Assembly (NCBI RefSeq): GCF_003574735.1
Contig: NZ_QORW01000001.1
Span: forward strand, 248,001 to 312,000
Reading direction: 5' to 3'
From: Dongia deserti
GTDB lineage: Bacteria > Pseudomonadota > Alphaproteobacteria > Dongiales > Dongiaceae
Length of the DNA: 64,000 nt
Within the stretch, counting starts at the first letter, position 1. The number at the start of each line of letters is the position of its first letter. Under the pieces are notes generated by a model that saw only the letters and a program-made list of their open reading frames with translations, was not told where the DNA came from and did not search any database. A program made the position numbers and the translations under genes. Below are positions 1 to 8,008 of this stretch, piece after piece.

Positions 1-125
1 GGCGTCAGCGCCCGCACTTCGACCTCCATGATCTCCGGCTTGGTCGCGCCCGCCACCGCCGCATCGCGCAAGCGCAGCGTATTCGGCGAGGGCACGTGGG
101 CCACGATCAGCAAGTGCTTGGCCAT
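1..125 (-). CDS. Flavodoxin-like / NAD(P)H oxidoreductase family protein, N-terminal part only
   Basis: Reading leftward from an ATG at 125, the frame stays open to the window edge and begins MAKHLLIVAHVPSPNT. A hydrophobic beta strand (HLLIVAHVPS) followed by a Ser/Asn-Thr phosphate-loop-like turn and a helix is the usual N-terminus of flavodoxin-fold, FMN-binding NAD(P)H reductases (WrbA/FMN reductase group). Only about 41 codons are visible, so no catalytic or cofactor residue beyond the phosphate loop can be judged. It is divergent from the AI-2E family gene. The family call is an inference from a short N-terminus. Confidence 0.5.
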   Translation of the reverse strand, partial: MAKHLLIVAHVPSPNTLRLRDAAVAGATKPEIMEVEVRALT

Positions 126-277
126 GAGGTCGGCGCTTCCCTGGGATTGCGGGCCGCACTATCCGCCCGAGCCTCGGGCTGAATCAAGGTCTCGAGGCCC
201 CGGACGTGACGGAACCAACGCCGCGTGTGGAGGGTTTCCAGAGCGGCATCGTCCGTGTCCGCGGGGAGGTGCGCGTC

Positions 278-1447
278 ATGTCGAACGGGAGTCATGGCGG
301 ACCAGTGACCAAGGCGCTCAAGGACAAGGAGCGGGCAACGACCCCACAACAGGGCGCCAGACAGGGCGCCGAAGAAGAGGCCGTAGAGCAGATAGGCCGT
401 ACCATCAACGTTCAGACCGTCTTTCTGGGCGTCATCGCCGGGATCCTGGTGCTCTATACGCTCTACGTTACGCGCACGGTCGCAATCCCCATCGTCCTGG
501 CCTGCATGCTCAACCTGGTCTTGACACCATTGGTGCTGGCCCTTGCGCGCATGCGGATTCCGGAGCCGATCGGCGCCGTATTGGTGGTAGTGCCGTTCCT
601 GCTGTTGTTCGGGCTTGGCCTGTCGACCTTGGCGGAGCCTGCAGCCGGCTGGCTGCGGCGCCTGCCTTTTGTGATCGACCAGCTGAGCGATCGGCTCGAC
701 TTCCTGCGGGTCCCCGCCGAACAGCTGCGGCAAGCCGAGGAAGCGCTCGGCAACGTCGGTGCGGAGGAGGAGACCGTCGAAGACGTCACGCAAGTGGTCG
801 TGGCACGGCAGACGACATTGCGCGACGTGCTCCTCAACGAAACCACGCGCTTCACAGTCGGCGCGGTCGCAACTCTGGTGCTGCTCTATTTCATGCTGGC
901 AATGGGCGACAAGTTCCTGCGCCACCTGGTGTCGGCACTGCCCGACTTCCGCACCAAGAAGCAAGCGGTCGAAATCGCCCATCAGCTGCAGAGCGACATG
1001 TCGCACTATCTGCTCACCATCACCGGCATCAATGTGGCTTTCGGCGGCGTTGTCGCCGGCGCGATGTTCGCAACCGGTATGCCCAATCCCTTGTTGTGGG
1101 GCGCGATGGCGGGGCTGCTCAATTATGTCCCATTCCTGGGACACACCGTCTCGGCCATTGTCATCGGCATGGTGGCGCTGCTCAGCCTTCCCGATGTTAC
1201 GACGGCGCTGATCCCGCCGGCCATCTTCATCGTGATTGCGGCTCTAGAGGGCAACGTGATAACCCCCATGATCGTGGCGCGACGCCTCACGCTCAACCCG
1301 GTTGCAGTGGTGACCGCACTCCTGATCTGGGGTTGGATGTGGGGAATCGTTGGCTTCCTGTTGGCCGTGCCGCTTCTGGTCGTGATGAAGATCGCCTGCG
1401 ATCAGATCGAGCCTCTGAAGCCGGTAGGAGAGTTTCTGGGCAGCTGA
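278..1447 (+). CDS. AI-2E family transporter (PerM/YdiK-like membrane protein)
   Basis: 389-residue polytopic inner-membrane protein. After a polar N-terminus of about 45 residues come two hydrophobic segments (VFLGVIAGILVLYTLYV and IPIVLACMLNLVLTPLV), a further pair near residues 95-115, and a C-terminal half with several helices including LLWGAMAGLLNYVPFLG. That Leu-x-x-Val/Ile-Pro-x-x-Gly element is the hallmark of the AI-2E_transport family. Members are proposed to export small molecules or ions; the substrate here cannot be told. I chose the ATG at 278 because a strong GGGGAGGT lies 7 nt upstream. A longer in-frame start at 206 lacks a comparable site. The gene stands alone; the next gene starts 175 bp downstream. 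Confidence 0.85.
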   Translation: MSNGSHGGPVTKALKDKERATTPQQGARQGAEEEAVEQIGRTINVQTVFLGVIAGILVLYTLYVTRTVAIPIVLACMLNLVLTPLVLALARMRIPEPIGAVLVVVPFLLLFGLGLSTLAEPAAGWLRRLPFVIDQLSDRLDFLRVPAEQLRQAEEALGNVGAEEETVEDVTQVVVARQTTLRDVLLNETTRFTVGAVATLVLLYFMLAMGDKFLRHLVSALPDFRTKKQAVEIAHQLQSDMSHYLLTITGINVAFGGVVAGAMFATGMPNPLLWGAMAGLLNYVPFLGHTVSAIVIGMVALLSLPDVTTALIPPAIFIVIAALEGNVITPMIVARRLTLNPVAVVTALLIWGWMWGIVGFLLAVPLLVVMKIACDQIEPLKPVGEFLGS

Positions 1448-1622
1448 GCCGGGCGGCTACGCCCACACCAATTTCGGTATTGGGCGGGGGCGATCATCCG
1501 CCAAAGGTCGAAACCTGACCCTTTGCCGTTTCCCTCCCCGGCCTTTCTGTGCATTAATCTAGAAAAACAACAATCAACCCGCCAAAGACGGGTAATCACA
1601 AATAACTAGCGGAGGAAAAATC

Positions 1623-2756
1623 ATGACGGGCACTCATCAATCCAAATCACGCCGCGCCTTTCTCAAGGGTGGCGGCATTGCCGCCGGTGCGGCAGCGGCT
1701 TCTGTCATCGCAGCCCCCACCGTCGTCGCGCAAAGCCCGGTCGTCATCAAGATGCAGTCCTCGTGGCCCGCATCGGACGCTTTCCACGAAATGGCCGGGC
1801 AATACGTGAAGCTGGTTGAGGCAACCTCAGGCGGACGGCTGAAGATCGATCTTTTGCCGGCGGGCGCTGTGGTCGGTGCGTTCCAGGTCATCGATGCCGT
1901 GAATGACGGCGTGATCGACGCCTCCCACACGGTGCCGGTTTATTGGTACGGCAAGCACAAGGCAGCCTCCTTCTTCGGAACCGGTCCGGTTTGGGGCGGC
2001 AGCGCCACCACCATGCTGGCGTGGTTCCATTCCGGCGGCGGCAAGGAGTTCTATCGCGAGCTGACGCAGGACATCCTGGGACTGAACATCATCGGCTTCA
2101 TGGGTTTCCCGATGCCGGCACAGCCCCTCGGCTGGTTCAAGAGTCCGGTAACCAAGGCAGGGCAGCTCAAAGGCCTCAAGTATCGTACCGTCGGATTGGC
2201 CGCCGATCTGTTCCAACAGATGGGCTTGAGCGTCGCGCAGCTTCCCGGCGGCGAAATCGTGCCGGCGATGGAGCGCGGCGTCATCGACGCGTTCGAGTTC
2301 AACAATCCGACTTCCGACATGCGGTTCGGCGCCCAGGATGTCGCGAAAAATTACATGCTCTCGTCCTATCACCAGGCAAGCGAGTGCTTCGAATTCCAGT
2401 TCAACAGGGACTTCTTCGAGGGCCTGGAGCCGGATCTGCAGGCGATTCTGCAGAACAGCGTCGATGCTGCCAGCAGCGTCAACACCTACTGGGCCCTGAA
2501 GCAGTACTCCGACGATCTGGCCAAGCTCCAGACCGAGCATGGAGTGAAGGTCCTGCGCACCCCTCAAGAGATTCTGGACGCGCAGCTCGCCGGCTGGGAT
2601 AAGCTGATCGAGCAGCTGGGCAAGGACGAGTTCATGAAGCGCATCATGGACAGCCAGAAGCAGTTCGTTGAGAAGGTCGTGTTCTATGAACTGATGAACG
2701 CGCCCGACTATGTGCTGGCGTACAATCACTATTATCCCGGCAAGCTTGCGCTATAA
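1623..2756 (+). CDS. dctP: TRAP transporter solute-binding protein (DctP family), Tat-exported
   Basis: 377-residue periplasmic binding protein of a tripartite ATP-independent transporter. The N-terminus has a twin-arginine motif (SRRAFLKGG) followed by an Ala-rich hydrophobic stretch ending near APTVVAQ, so export by Tat is expected. The body has the DctP pattern: IKMQSSWPASDAFHE start, the D-x-V-x-x-G-x-IDA element around residue 95, and GLKYRTVG preceding the conserved ligand-binding arginine region. An excellent SD (GCGGAGG) precedes the ATG. The permease genes follow after a 12-bp-stem hairpin. The ligand is unknown; many homologues carry 2-oxo or hydroxy acids, and the neighbouring amidase hints at an amide or its acid. 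Confidence 0.93.
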   Translation: MTGTHQSKSRRAFLKGGGIAAGAAAASVIAAPTVVAQSPVVIKMQSSWPASDAFHEMAGQYVKLVEATSGGRLKIDLLPAGAVVGAFQVIDAVNDGVIDASHTVPVYWYGKHKAASFFGTGPVWGGSATTMLAWFHSGGGKEFYRELTQDILGLNIIGFMGFPMPAQPLGWFKSPVTKAGQLKGLKYRTVGLAADLFQQMGLSVAQLPGGEIVPAMERGVIDAFEFNNPTSDMRFGAQDVAKNYMLSSYHQASECFEFQFNRDFFEGLEPDLQAILQNSVDAASSVNTYWALKQYSDDLAKLQTEHGVKVLRTPQEILDAQLAGWDKLIEQLGKDEFMKRIMDSQKQFVEKVVFYELMNAPDYVLAYNHYYPGKLAL

Positions 2757-2774
2757 TACGGGGCACTAGCAAAG

Positions 2775-2812
2775 TCCGACCCGGCGGGGCCGTGACGCCG
2801 CGCCGGGTCGGA
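2775..2812 (+). other. Intercistronic hairpin between dctP and dctQ
   Basis: Perfect 12-bp inverted repeat: TCCGACCCGGCG at 2775-2786 and its complement at 2801-2812, with a 14-nt loop. No T-run follows, so it is not a textbook terminator. In binding-protein operons such a stem after the binding-protein gene often protects its mRNA 3' end or partly terminates, giving more binding protein than permease. Confidence 0.7.
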
Positions 2813-2841
2813 TAGCATTCGGCGGCAGGGTTGCAGCAGAT

Positions 2842-3477
2842 ATGATCCGATATATCGAGTTCGCCGACCGGCTGTCCGCGTGGTTCGGCAAGGCGTTCGC
2901 CTGGGCGATCATGGTAATGACATTCGGGGTCGGCTATGAGGTCGTCGTTCGCCGGCTCCTGGGCGCCCCGACCGACTGGGCCTTCGATGTCTCCTACATC
3001 ATGTACGGCACCTTGTTCATGATGGGGGGTGCCTACACGCTCTCCCGCAACGGCCATGTGCGCGGCGACTTCCTCTATCGCCTGTGGAAGCCGCGCACGC
3101 AGGCGATCGTGGAGTTTCTGCTCTATTTCCTCTTCTTCTTTCCGGGCGTTATCGCCCTGATCTTCGTCGGATGGAAGTATTCGGCACGCTCCTGGAGCTA
3201 CGGCGAGGTCAGCGTGAACAGCCCCGCCGGTGTGCCGATCTTCCAGTTCAAGACCATCATCTTCGCGGCCGGCGCCCTGCTCTTCATCCAAGGCGTCGCG
3301 CAGGCCATGCGCTGCATCATGTGCATGCGCGACGGCTACTGGAGCCATGCCAAGGATGACATCGAGGAAACAGAGGTCAAGCTGATGCGCGGTGAAACGG
3401 TTGAGGAGCTGCGCGGAAGCACTGCCGAGACGATCGACGTGGTCGCGCCCAGTGAAGACCAGGAGACTCGTCGATGA
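2842..3477 (+). CDS. dctQ: TRAP transporter small permease (DctQ family)
   Basis: 211-residue inner-membrane protein with four predicted hydrophobic segments, the DctQ topology. The family landmark W-x-x-E-V-x-x-R-R is present as a variant (GYEVVVRRLLGAPTDWAFDVSYIMYG), and the segment after TM2 (SRNGHVRGDFLYR) matches the conserved R-x-x-x-H-V-x-x-D pattern of small TRAP permeases. The C-terminal tail of about 45 residues after TM4 is Glu-rich and soluble, longer than in many DctQ proteins. Its stop overlaps the dctM start (ATGA, 4 nt), indicating translational coupling. It pairs with DctM as the membrane complex. Confidence 0.92.
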   Translation: MIRYIEFADRLSAWFGKAFAWAIMVMTFGVGYEVVVRRLLGAPTDWAFDVSYIMYGTLFMMGGAYTLSRNGHVRGDFLYRLWKPRTQAIVEFLLYFLFFFPGVIALIFVGWKYSARSWSYGEVSVNSPAGVPIFQFKTIIFAAGALLFIQGVAQAMRCIMCMRDGYWSHAKDDIEETEVKLMRGETVEELRGSTAETIDVVAPSEDQETRR

Positions 3478-4892
3478 CCGATCCGCAGATCGCGCTGTTT
3501 ATGCTGGGCGCGTTCATCTTCATTATCCTGCTCGGCTTCCCGATTGCCTTCACCTTGATGGCCATGGGCGTCGGCTTCGGCTACTACGCCTATTTCGATG
3601 CCGCCCGGATGTGGCGCACTTATAATCGCGCGGTCGAGAGCGGTGCGGATACCTGGACCCTGATCGAGACCTGGGTCGGCGGCTTCTTCAACAACCGGGT
3701 ATTCGACCTCTTCATAAACCAGACATTCTCGGTGATGGCCAATGATGTGCTGACGGCCGTGCCGCTGTTCCTGTTCATGGGCTATATCGTCGAGCGCGCC
3801 AATATCGTTAGCCGCCTGTTCGCCACCCTCGCCATCGCGGCAAGGCACGTGCCAGGTTCGATGGCCGTGGCCGCGCTGATTACCTGCACCTTGTTCGCCA
3901 CCGCCACCGGCATCGTGGGTGCGGTCGTGACGCTGATGGGTCTGCTGGCGTTCCCCGCCATGCTCAAGGCACGCTACGATACCAGCTTTGCCAGCGGCAT
4001 CATCTGCGCCGGCGGCACGCTCGGCATTCTCATTCCGCCCTCGATCATGCTAATCGTATACGCTGCGGCGTCTGGCGTTTCGATCGTCCAGCTCTATGCC
4101 GGCGCGCTGTTTCCAGGACTGATGCTCGCCGGACTCTACCTCACCTACATCATCCTGCGTGCGGCCGTGCAGCCGCAGATCGCGCCCAAGCCCCCGAAGG
4201 AAGAGACAGCGATGCCGCTTCCGCAGCTGTTCCTGCTGCTGCTGACCTCGTTCTTTCCGCTCGCTATCCTCATCATGGCGGTCCTGGGTGCGATCTTCTT
4301 CGGCTGGGCGACACCGTCGGAAGCGGCGGCCGTCGGCGCGCTCGGCGGCCTGGTGCTGGCCATCGCCTACCGGGCGCTCACGTGGCAGCGGCTGCGCGAA
4401 TCCATCTACCTGACGGTGCGCACCACGGCCATGGTGTGCTGGCTGTTCGTCGGCTCCTGGACCTTTTCATCGGTCTTTTCCTATCTGGGCGGCGAGCAGA
4501 TCATCACCGAATTCGTCACCGGACTCGACATCACGCCGCTGATGTTTCTGATCCTGGCCCAGATCATCATCTTCCTGCTGGGCTGGCCGCTGGAATGGTC
4601 GGAGATCATCATCATCTTCGTGCCGATCTTCCTGCCGCTGCTGCCGCATTTCGGCATCGATCCCTTGTTCTTCGGGATCCTGGTGGCGCTCAACCTGCAG
4701 ACCTCGTTCCTGACACCGCCGATGGCGATGTCCGCCTACTATCTCAAGGGAATTGCGCCGCCCTTCGTGCAACTGGTCCAGATCTTCCGCGGCTGCCTGC
4801 CGTTCCTCTCATTGGTGATGCTGGCCATGGTGATGCTGTACGTGTTCCCGGACCTGGTGTTCTACCTGCCCAACCTGCTGTACGGGCGGTGA
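3474..4892 (+). CDS. dctM: TRAP transporter large permease (DctM family)
   Basis: 472-residue transport subunit with roughly a dozen hydrophobic helices. Landmarks of the DctM family seen here: VPLFLFMGYIVERA near residue 100, the GxxGxxxPPS-type loop (CAGGTLGILIPPSIMLIVY) near residue 180, and LNLQTSFLTPPMAMSAYYLKG near the C-terminus. It carries out Na+- or H+-driven uptake of the ligand delivered by the DctP protein. It overlaps dctQ by 4 nt, and the amidase gene starts 7 nt after its stop, so a single polycistronic unit dctPQM-amidase is likely. Confidence 0.94.
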   Translation: MTDPQIALFMLGAFIFIILLGFPIAFTLMAMGVGFGYYAYFDAARMWRTYNRAVESGADTWTLIETWVGGFFNNRVFDLFINQTFSVMANDVLTAVPLFLFMGYIVERANIVSRLFATLAIAARHVPGSMAVAALITCTLFATATGIVGAVVTLMGLLAFPAMLKARYDTSFASGIICAGGTLGILIPPSIMLIVYAAASGVSIVQLYAGALFPGLMLAGLYLTYIILRAAVQPQIAPKPPKEETAMPLPQLFLLLLTSFFPLAILIMAVLGAIFFGWATPSEAAAVGALGGLVLAIAYRALTWQRLRESIYLTVRTTAMVCWLFVGSWTFSSVFSYLGGEQIITEFVTGLDITPLMFLILAQIIIFLLGWPLEWSEIIIIFVPIFLPLLPHFGIDPLFFGILVALNLQTSFLTPPMAMSAYYLKGIAPPFVQLVQIFRGCLPFLSLVMLAMVMLYVFPDLVFYLPNLLYGR

Positions 4893-4899
4893 GGTCGGA

Positions 4900-6240
4900 A
4901 TGACCATGACGGACCTCGCCGATCTCAGCGCGCTCGAAGCCCGCGCCCGGATGGAACGGGGCGAATTGCGGGCGAGCGAGTTCATCGAGGCGCAGCTGCG
5001 CCGGATCGCCGCCAGAGACGCTACTATCCAGGCCTTCGCCTTCTTCGATCCGGAGTTGCCGCGCGCGGCCGTCAAGGCGTGCGACGAATATCGCGCGAGC
5101 GGCCGGCCGATCGGCGCACTGCATGGCCTTAGCGTCGGACTGAAGGACATCATCGACACCGCCGATATGCCGACGGAGAACGGCACGCCGATCGATGCCG
5201 GACGCCGCCCTGCGAAAGACGCCACCATCGTGCGACGCCTGCGCGCGGCCGGCGCCGTGGTGATGGGCAAGACTGTGACGACGGAACTGGCCTACGCCGC
5301 GCCTGGAAAGACCCGCAATCCGCACGACCCGGAGCGCACCCCTGGCGGGTCCTCCTCCGGCTCCGCCGCTGCCGTTGCCGCCGGCATGGTGTCGTTTGCG
5401 GTTGGGACCCAGACGTTCGGATCTGTGATCCGGCCGGCCTCCTTCTGTGGCGTCGTCGGCTTCAAACCGACCCACGGACTTATTCCGCGCACCGGCGTCC
5501 GGTTGCTCGTCGGTCCGCTCGACACGGTCGGCGTTTTCGCCCGCACCGTTGCCGATGCGGCGATGATCGCTGAGGTGCTCGCAGGCCACGATCCGGGAGA
5601 TGTCGATACTAGCCTGGCGCCGCCGCCGAAGCTGCTGGAAATCGCGCTGACCGACCCGCCAGTGCAGCCGGACATCGCCTTCGTAAAGTCGAATGTGTGG
5701 GACCAGGCGGAGCCGGAGACGCAGGAGGGCTTTCGCGAACTCGTCGAGGCGCTCGGCGAGCGCTGCACGGAAGTGGCTCTGCCGGAGATTTTCGAAGAGT
5801 GGCTCGGCGCGCACCGGTCGCTGATGCAGGCAGGCATGGCGCGCAACCTCGGCCCCTATTACCGGAAGGCCAAGGACAAGCTCAGCCCGGCGATGCGCGC
5901 CATCATCGAGGATGGGTTGAAAGTAAGCGCCGTCGATTATCTGACGGCGCTGGATTGGCGCGAGGCGCTGAATAACGGCCTCGAGCAGTTGTTCGATCGC
6001 TATGATGCGATCGTCACGCCGGCGGCCCCCGGAGAGGCCCCGCGCGGATTCGACTCAACGGGCAATCCGATCTTCAACGGCCTTTGGACTCTGTGCGGCG
6101 TTCCTGCAATCACACTGCCGCTTCTCACCGGTCCGAGCGGGTTGCCGGTCGGCGTTCAGCTGGTCGGTCGCCGCGGAGAGGATGCAAGGCTGTTACGGAC
6201 GGCGCGCTGGCTGGCGAGCGCGATCGAAAACCAAGCGTAG
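4900..6240 (+). CDS. Amidase (amidase-signature family, GatA-like fold)
   Basis: 446-residue cytosolic hydrolase with a complete Ser-cisSer-Lys triad: Lys82 in GLKDI, the cis-Ser in the GGSSSGSAAAVA glycine/serine loop (Ser151) and the nucleophile Ser175 in TFGSVIRPA. The Ser-Ser spacing of 24 residues equals that of malonamidase E2 and FAAH. The loop form GGSSSGS and GTQTFGSVIRPA resemble malonamidase-type enzymes more than GatA. It lies 7 nt after dctM, so it probably hydrolyses an amide that the TRAP system imports or that is formed from it. The exact substrate is not readable. An ATG two codons downstream is an alternative start. Confidence 0.9.
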   Translation: MTMTDLADLSALEARARMERGELRASEFIEAQLRRIAARDATIQAFAFFDPELPRAAVKACDEYRASGRPIGALHGLSVGLKDIIDTADMPTENGTPIDAGRRPAKDATIVRRLRAAGAVVMGKTVTTELAYAAPGKTRNPHDPERTPGGSSSGSAAAVAAGMVSFAVGTQTFGSVIRPASFCGVVGFKPTHGLIPRTGVRLLVGPLDTVGVFARTVADAAMIAEVLAGHDPGDVDTSLAPPPKLLEIALTDPPVQPDIAFVKSNVWDQAEPETQEGFRELVEALGERCTEVALPEIFEEWLGAHRSLMQAGMARNLGPYYRKAKDKLSPAMRAIIEDGLKVSAVDYLTALDWREALNNGLEQLFDRYDAIVTPAAPGEAPRGFDSTGNPIFNGLWTLCGVPAITLPLLTGPSGLPVGVQLVGRRGEDARLLRTARWLASAIENQA

Positions 6241-6263
6241 CACGGAATGGCAAAAAAGGCCGG

Positions 6264-6449
6264 ATGATGCTGAATACGATCCTCAAGTTAGCTGCGTTGG
6301 CAAGTTTCGTGGCGTCGGTCACCGTGCTTGCCATCTATGTTCCGGACCTGGATCTGATAGCTGTCCTCATCATCGTCGCCGTCATGGCGATCTATGACTT
6401 CCTGATCCGTCCCATCCGGATCCGCAACGGCAACAACCGTCAGCGCTGA
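6264..6449 (+). CDS. Small membrane protein of unknown function (61 aa)
   Basis: A 61-codon frame starts MMLNTILKLAALASFV 23 nt after the amidase stop and contains two hydrophobic segments (about residues 4-24 and 31-48) joined by a short acidic turn (VPDLDL). The end is basic (RIRNGNNRQR). This looks like a two-helix hairpin protein of the inner membrane. I do not recognise the family. It is co-directional with the TRAP-amidase operon and could be its last gene or an independent unit. Confidence 0.55.
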   Translation: MMLNTILKLAALASFVASVTVLAIYVPDLDLIAVLIIVAVMAIYDFLIRPIRIRNGNNRQR

Positions 6450-6461
6450 GCCAATAAGAAA

Positions 6462-6492
6462 CGGCTGCCCGTCGAGGGGAAACGGGCAGCCG
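6462..6492 (-). terminator. Rho-independent terminator for the leftward lipoprotein gene
   Basis: Perfect 10-bp stem (CGGCTGCCCG at 6462-6471, complement at 6483-6492) with an 11-nt loop. Read on the minus strand, the stem is followed by TTTCTTATT, a terminator-type T-tract. On the plus strand no T-run follows. It sits 31 bp past the stop of the leftward glycine-zipper lipoprotein gene and 12 bp past the rightward small gene, so it may serve both. Confidence 0.75.
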
Positions 6493-6523
6493 CTGGTTCG
6501 ATAAGTTGCGATCGTGTGAGTGG

Positions 6524-6778
6524 TTAGTCCCACTCCCAGATCGGCTTACCGAAATAGACATCATCCGGATCGGTCAGTGCGCCGCCCGCTGCGCCCGCGG
6601 CACCGCCGAGCAATGCGCCAGTTCCAGGGCTACCCAGCAAAGCGCCGCCCGCTGCACCCGCACCCGCACCAAGGGCTCCGCCTGTTATCGCACGCTCACC
6701 TTTGCTGGTGCCGCAGGCCGATAACCCGGCGCCGATCGCCAGCAAGGCAACTAGAGAGATGACCTTCATGCCGCGCAT
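6524..6778 (-). CDS. Small glycine-zipper lipoprotein (84 aa)
   Basis: The product begins MRGMKVISLVALLAIGAGLSAC. The lipobox L-S-A-C places the lipidated cysteine at residue 22, so this is a lipoprotein, probably of the outer membrane. The mature part is dominated by G-x-x-x-G repeats (GGALGAGAGAAGGALLG and GALLGGAAGAAGG), a glycine zipper as in SlyB/OsmB-type proteins, ending in a short acidic/aromatic tail (YFGKPIWEWD). I chose the ATG at 6778 because a GAGGAGAG site lies about 7 nt upstream. Such proteins are usually envelope-stress or structural; no specific role can be assigned. Confidence 0.82.
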   Translation of the reverse strand: MRGMKVISLVALLAIGAGLSACGTSKGERAITGGALGAGAGAAGGALLGSPGTGALLGGAAGAAGGALTDPDDVYFGKPIWEWD

Positions 6779-7026
6779 CTGAAACTCTCCTCGTCGCAGT
6801 TTCCGTCGCGTGCCTAAAAAACACGCCGGGCCCAATCTTGGTTCCGGCGTGCGCAATGGGAAGGCACGAGTACGTGAGTCCACCCACCCTTGCAGCTCCT
6901 ATTGTATTGAAACTAGGCGCTTCACCGCGACTTTCGGCGCTGAATCAACTCGCCGTGAGCACCGGCTCATGCGCAGCCGGCGCGGCCGATTGTGGCGACA
7001 ATGTGGCCGCGCCGCTCAGTTTTGAT

Positions 7027-7791
7027 TCATCGGCGAGCTGCGCGCTTGCCAGTGCGTTGCCGCGCCTCCTCCAACTCGGCACCTTCGTCGCTGTCCAAGG
7101 CGCGCGCGGCCTGACGTGCGCCACTTTCCGTTGCGCCGGATTTTGCGAAGGCATGTTGCGCGGACTGATAGTCGCGCGCCGAAAGGACGTCACCTTCACC
7201 GCGCAACTCGAATCGCTCCGCAGCGAACGTCCAGTTCGCGAGCTTCTTCACGAAGGCGTCGATGAACTTTGGGCGGTCATTCTGGTAGTCGAGATAGTAC
7301 GCGTGCTCCCACACGTCGCACGTCAAGAGTGCCTGCTGGCCGTGCAGCATCGGGAGCTCTGCGTTGGCGGTGGTGACCACCTTCAGCTTGTCGCGATCGA
7401 GGATCAGCCAGGCCCAACCGCTGCCGAACTGTTTCGCGGCCTTGTCGGCGAACTCTTTCTGGAAGGCGTCGAACCCGCCGAAGTCCTTGTCGATCTGCCG
7501 CTTGAGATCGCCACCAGGTCCTGCCCCGCCGTCGGGCGTGAGGCAGTGCCAGAAGAAGGAATGGTTCCAGTGCTGACCGGCATTGTTGAAGACCTCCCAG
7601 TCCTTCTGCCAGCTCTTCTGGATGATCTCGCCGAGCGCCAACTGCGCATATGGCGTCCCCTCAATCGCCTTGTTCAGCTTGTCGACATAGGCCTTGTGGT
7701 GTTTGCCGTGGTGGAACTTGAGCGTCTCAGGCGAAATATGCGGACTGAGTGCATCGAAATCGTAGGGCAATTTGGGAAGCGTGAAAGCCAT
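7027..7791 (-). CDS. sodB: Fe-type superoxide dismutase with a C-terminal extension
   Basis: 254-residue enzyme converting superoxide to H2O2 and O2. Metal ligands are in place: His27 (FHHGKHH), His77 (QHWNHSFFW), Asp159 and His163 (DVWEHAYYLDY). Gln73 before the WNH motif and the Phe-Phe-Trp context point to the Fe rather than the Mn type. SodB normally ends near residue 195-200; here about 55 extra residues follow (from LRGEGDVLSARDYQSA), rich in Ala, Glu and Arg and probably disordered. The gene is divergent from the EncFtn-encapsulin operon, placing superoxide removal beside iron storage. No signal peptide, hence cytosolic. Confidence 0.95.
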   Translation of the reverse strand: MAFTLPKLPYDFDALSPHISPETLKFHHGKHHKAYVDKLNKAIEGTPYAQLALGEIIQKSWQKDWEVFNNAGQHWNHSFFWHCLTPDGGAGPGGDLKRQIDKDFGGFDAFQKEFADKAAKQFGSGWAWLILDRDKLKVVTTANAELPMLHGQQALLTCDVWEHAYYLDYQNDRPKFIDAFVKKLANWTFAAERFELRGEGDVLSARDYQSAQHAFAKSGATESGARQAARALDSDEGAELEEARQRTGKRAARR

Positions 7792-7896
7792 GACCTGTCA
7801 CCGATAAAACGCGTTGCAAAGAAGGCAGTTTCTGAAGCGCCGAACGGCTCGCAGGGGCGAGCCCCCGGCACCGAAAGTAAACAAGTCGCCCGGAAA

Positions 7897-7928
7897 CCGG
7901 TTCCGGAGGCGCGGGGGAGCGGAACCGG
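7897..7928. promoter_or_regulatory. Inverted repeat in the sodB / encapsulin divergent promoter region
   Basis: Perfect 9-bp arms CCGGTTCCG (7897-7905) and CGGAACCGG (7920-7928), spaced by 14 nt, lie between the divergent sodB and EncFtn starts. The size and symmetry fit a dimeric regulator site, but no known Fur or OxyR consensus is obvious. It could also form an RNA hairpin in either leader. Confidence 0.4.
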
Positions 7929-7957
7929 GACAGATTCCGAGGGTTTAACGGTGACAA

Positions 7958-7976
7958 CCCACGGGCACGCCGTGGG
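7958..7976. promoter_or_regulatory. Second inverted repeat upstream of EncFtn
   Basis: CCCACGG (7958-7964), 5-nt spacer, CCGTGGG (7970-7976). A 19-bp dyad placed 33 bp before the EncFtn start codon, so within reach of its promoter or leader. Operator candidate by symmetry and position only. Confidence 0.4.
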
Positions 7977-8008
7977 ACCAATTGTCGCTGTCAGCCAGAG
8001 GGATTCCG

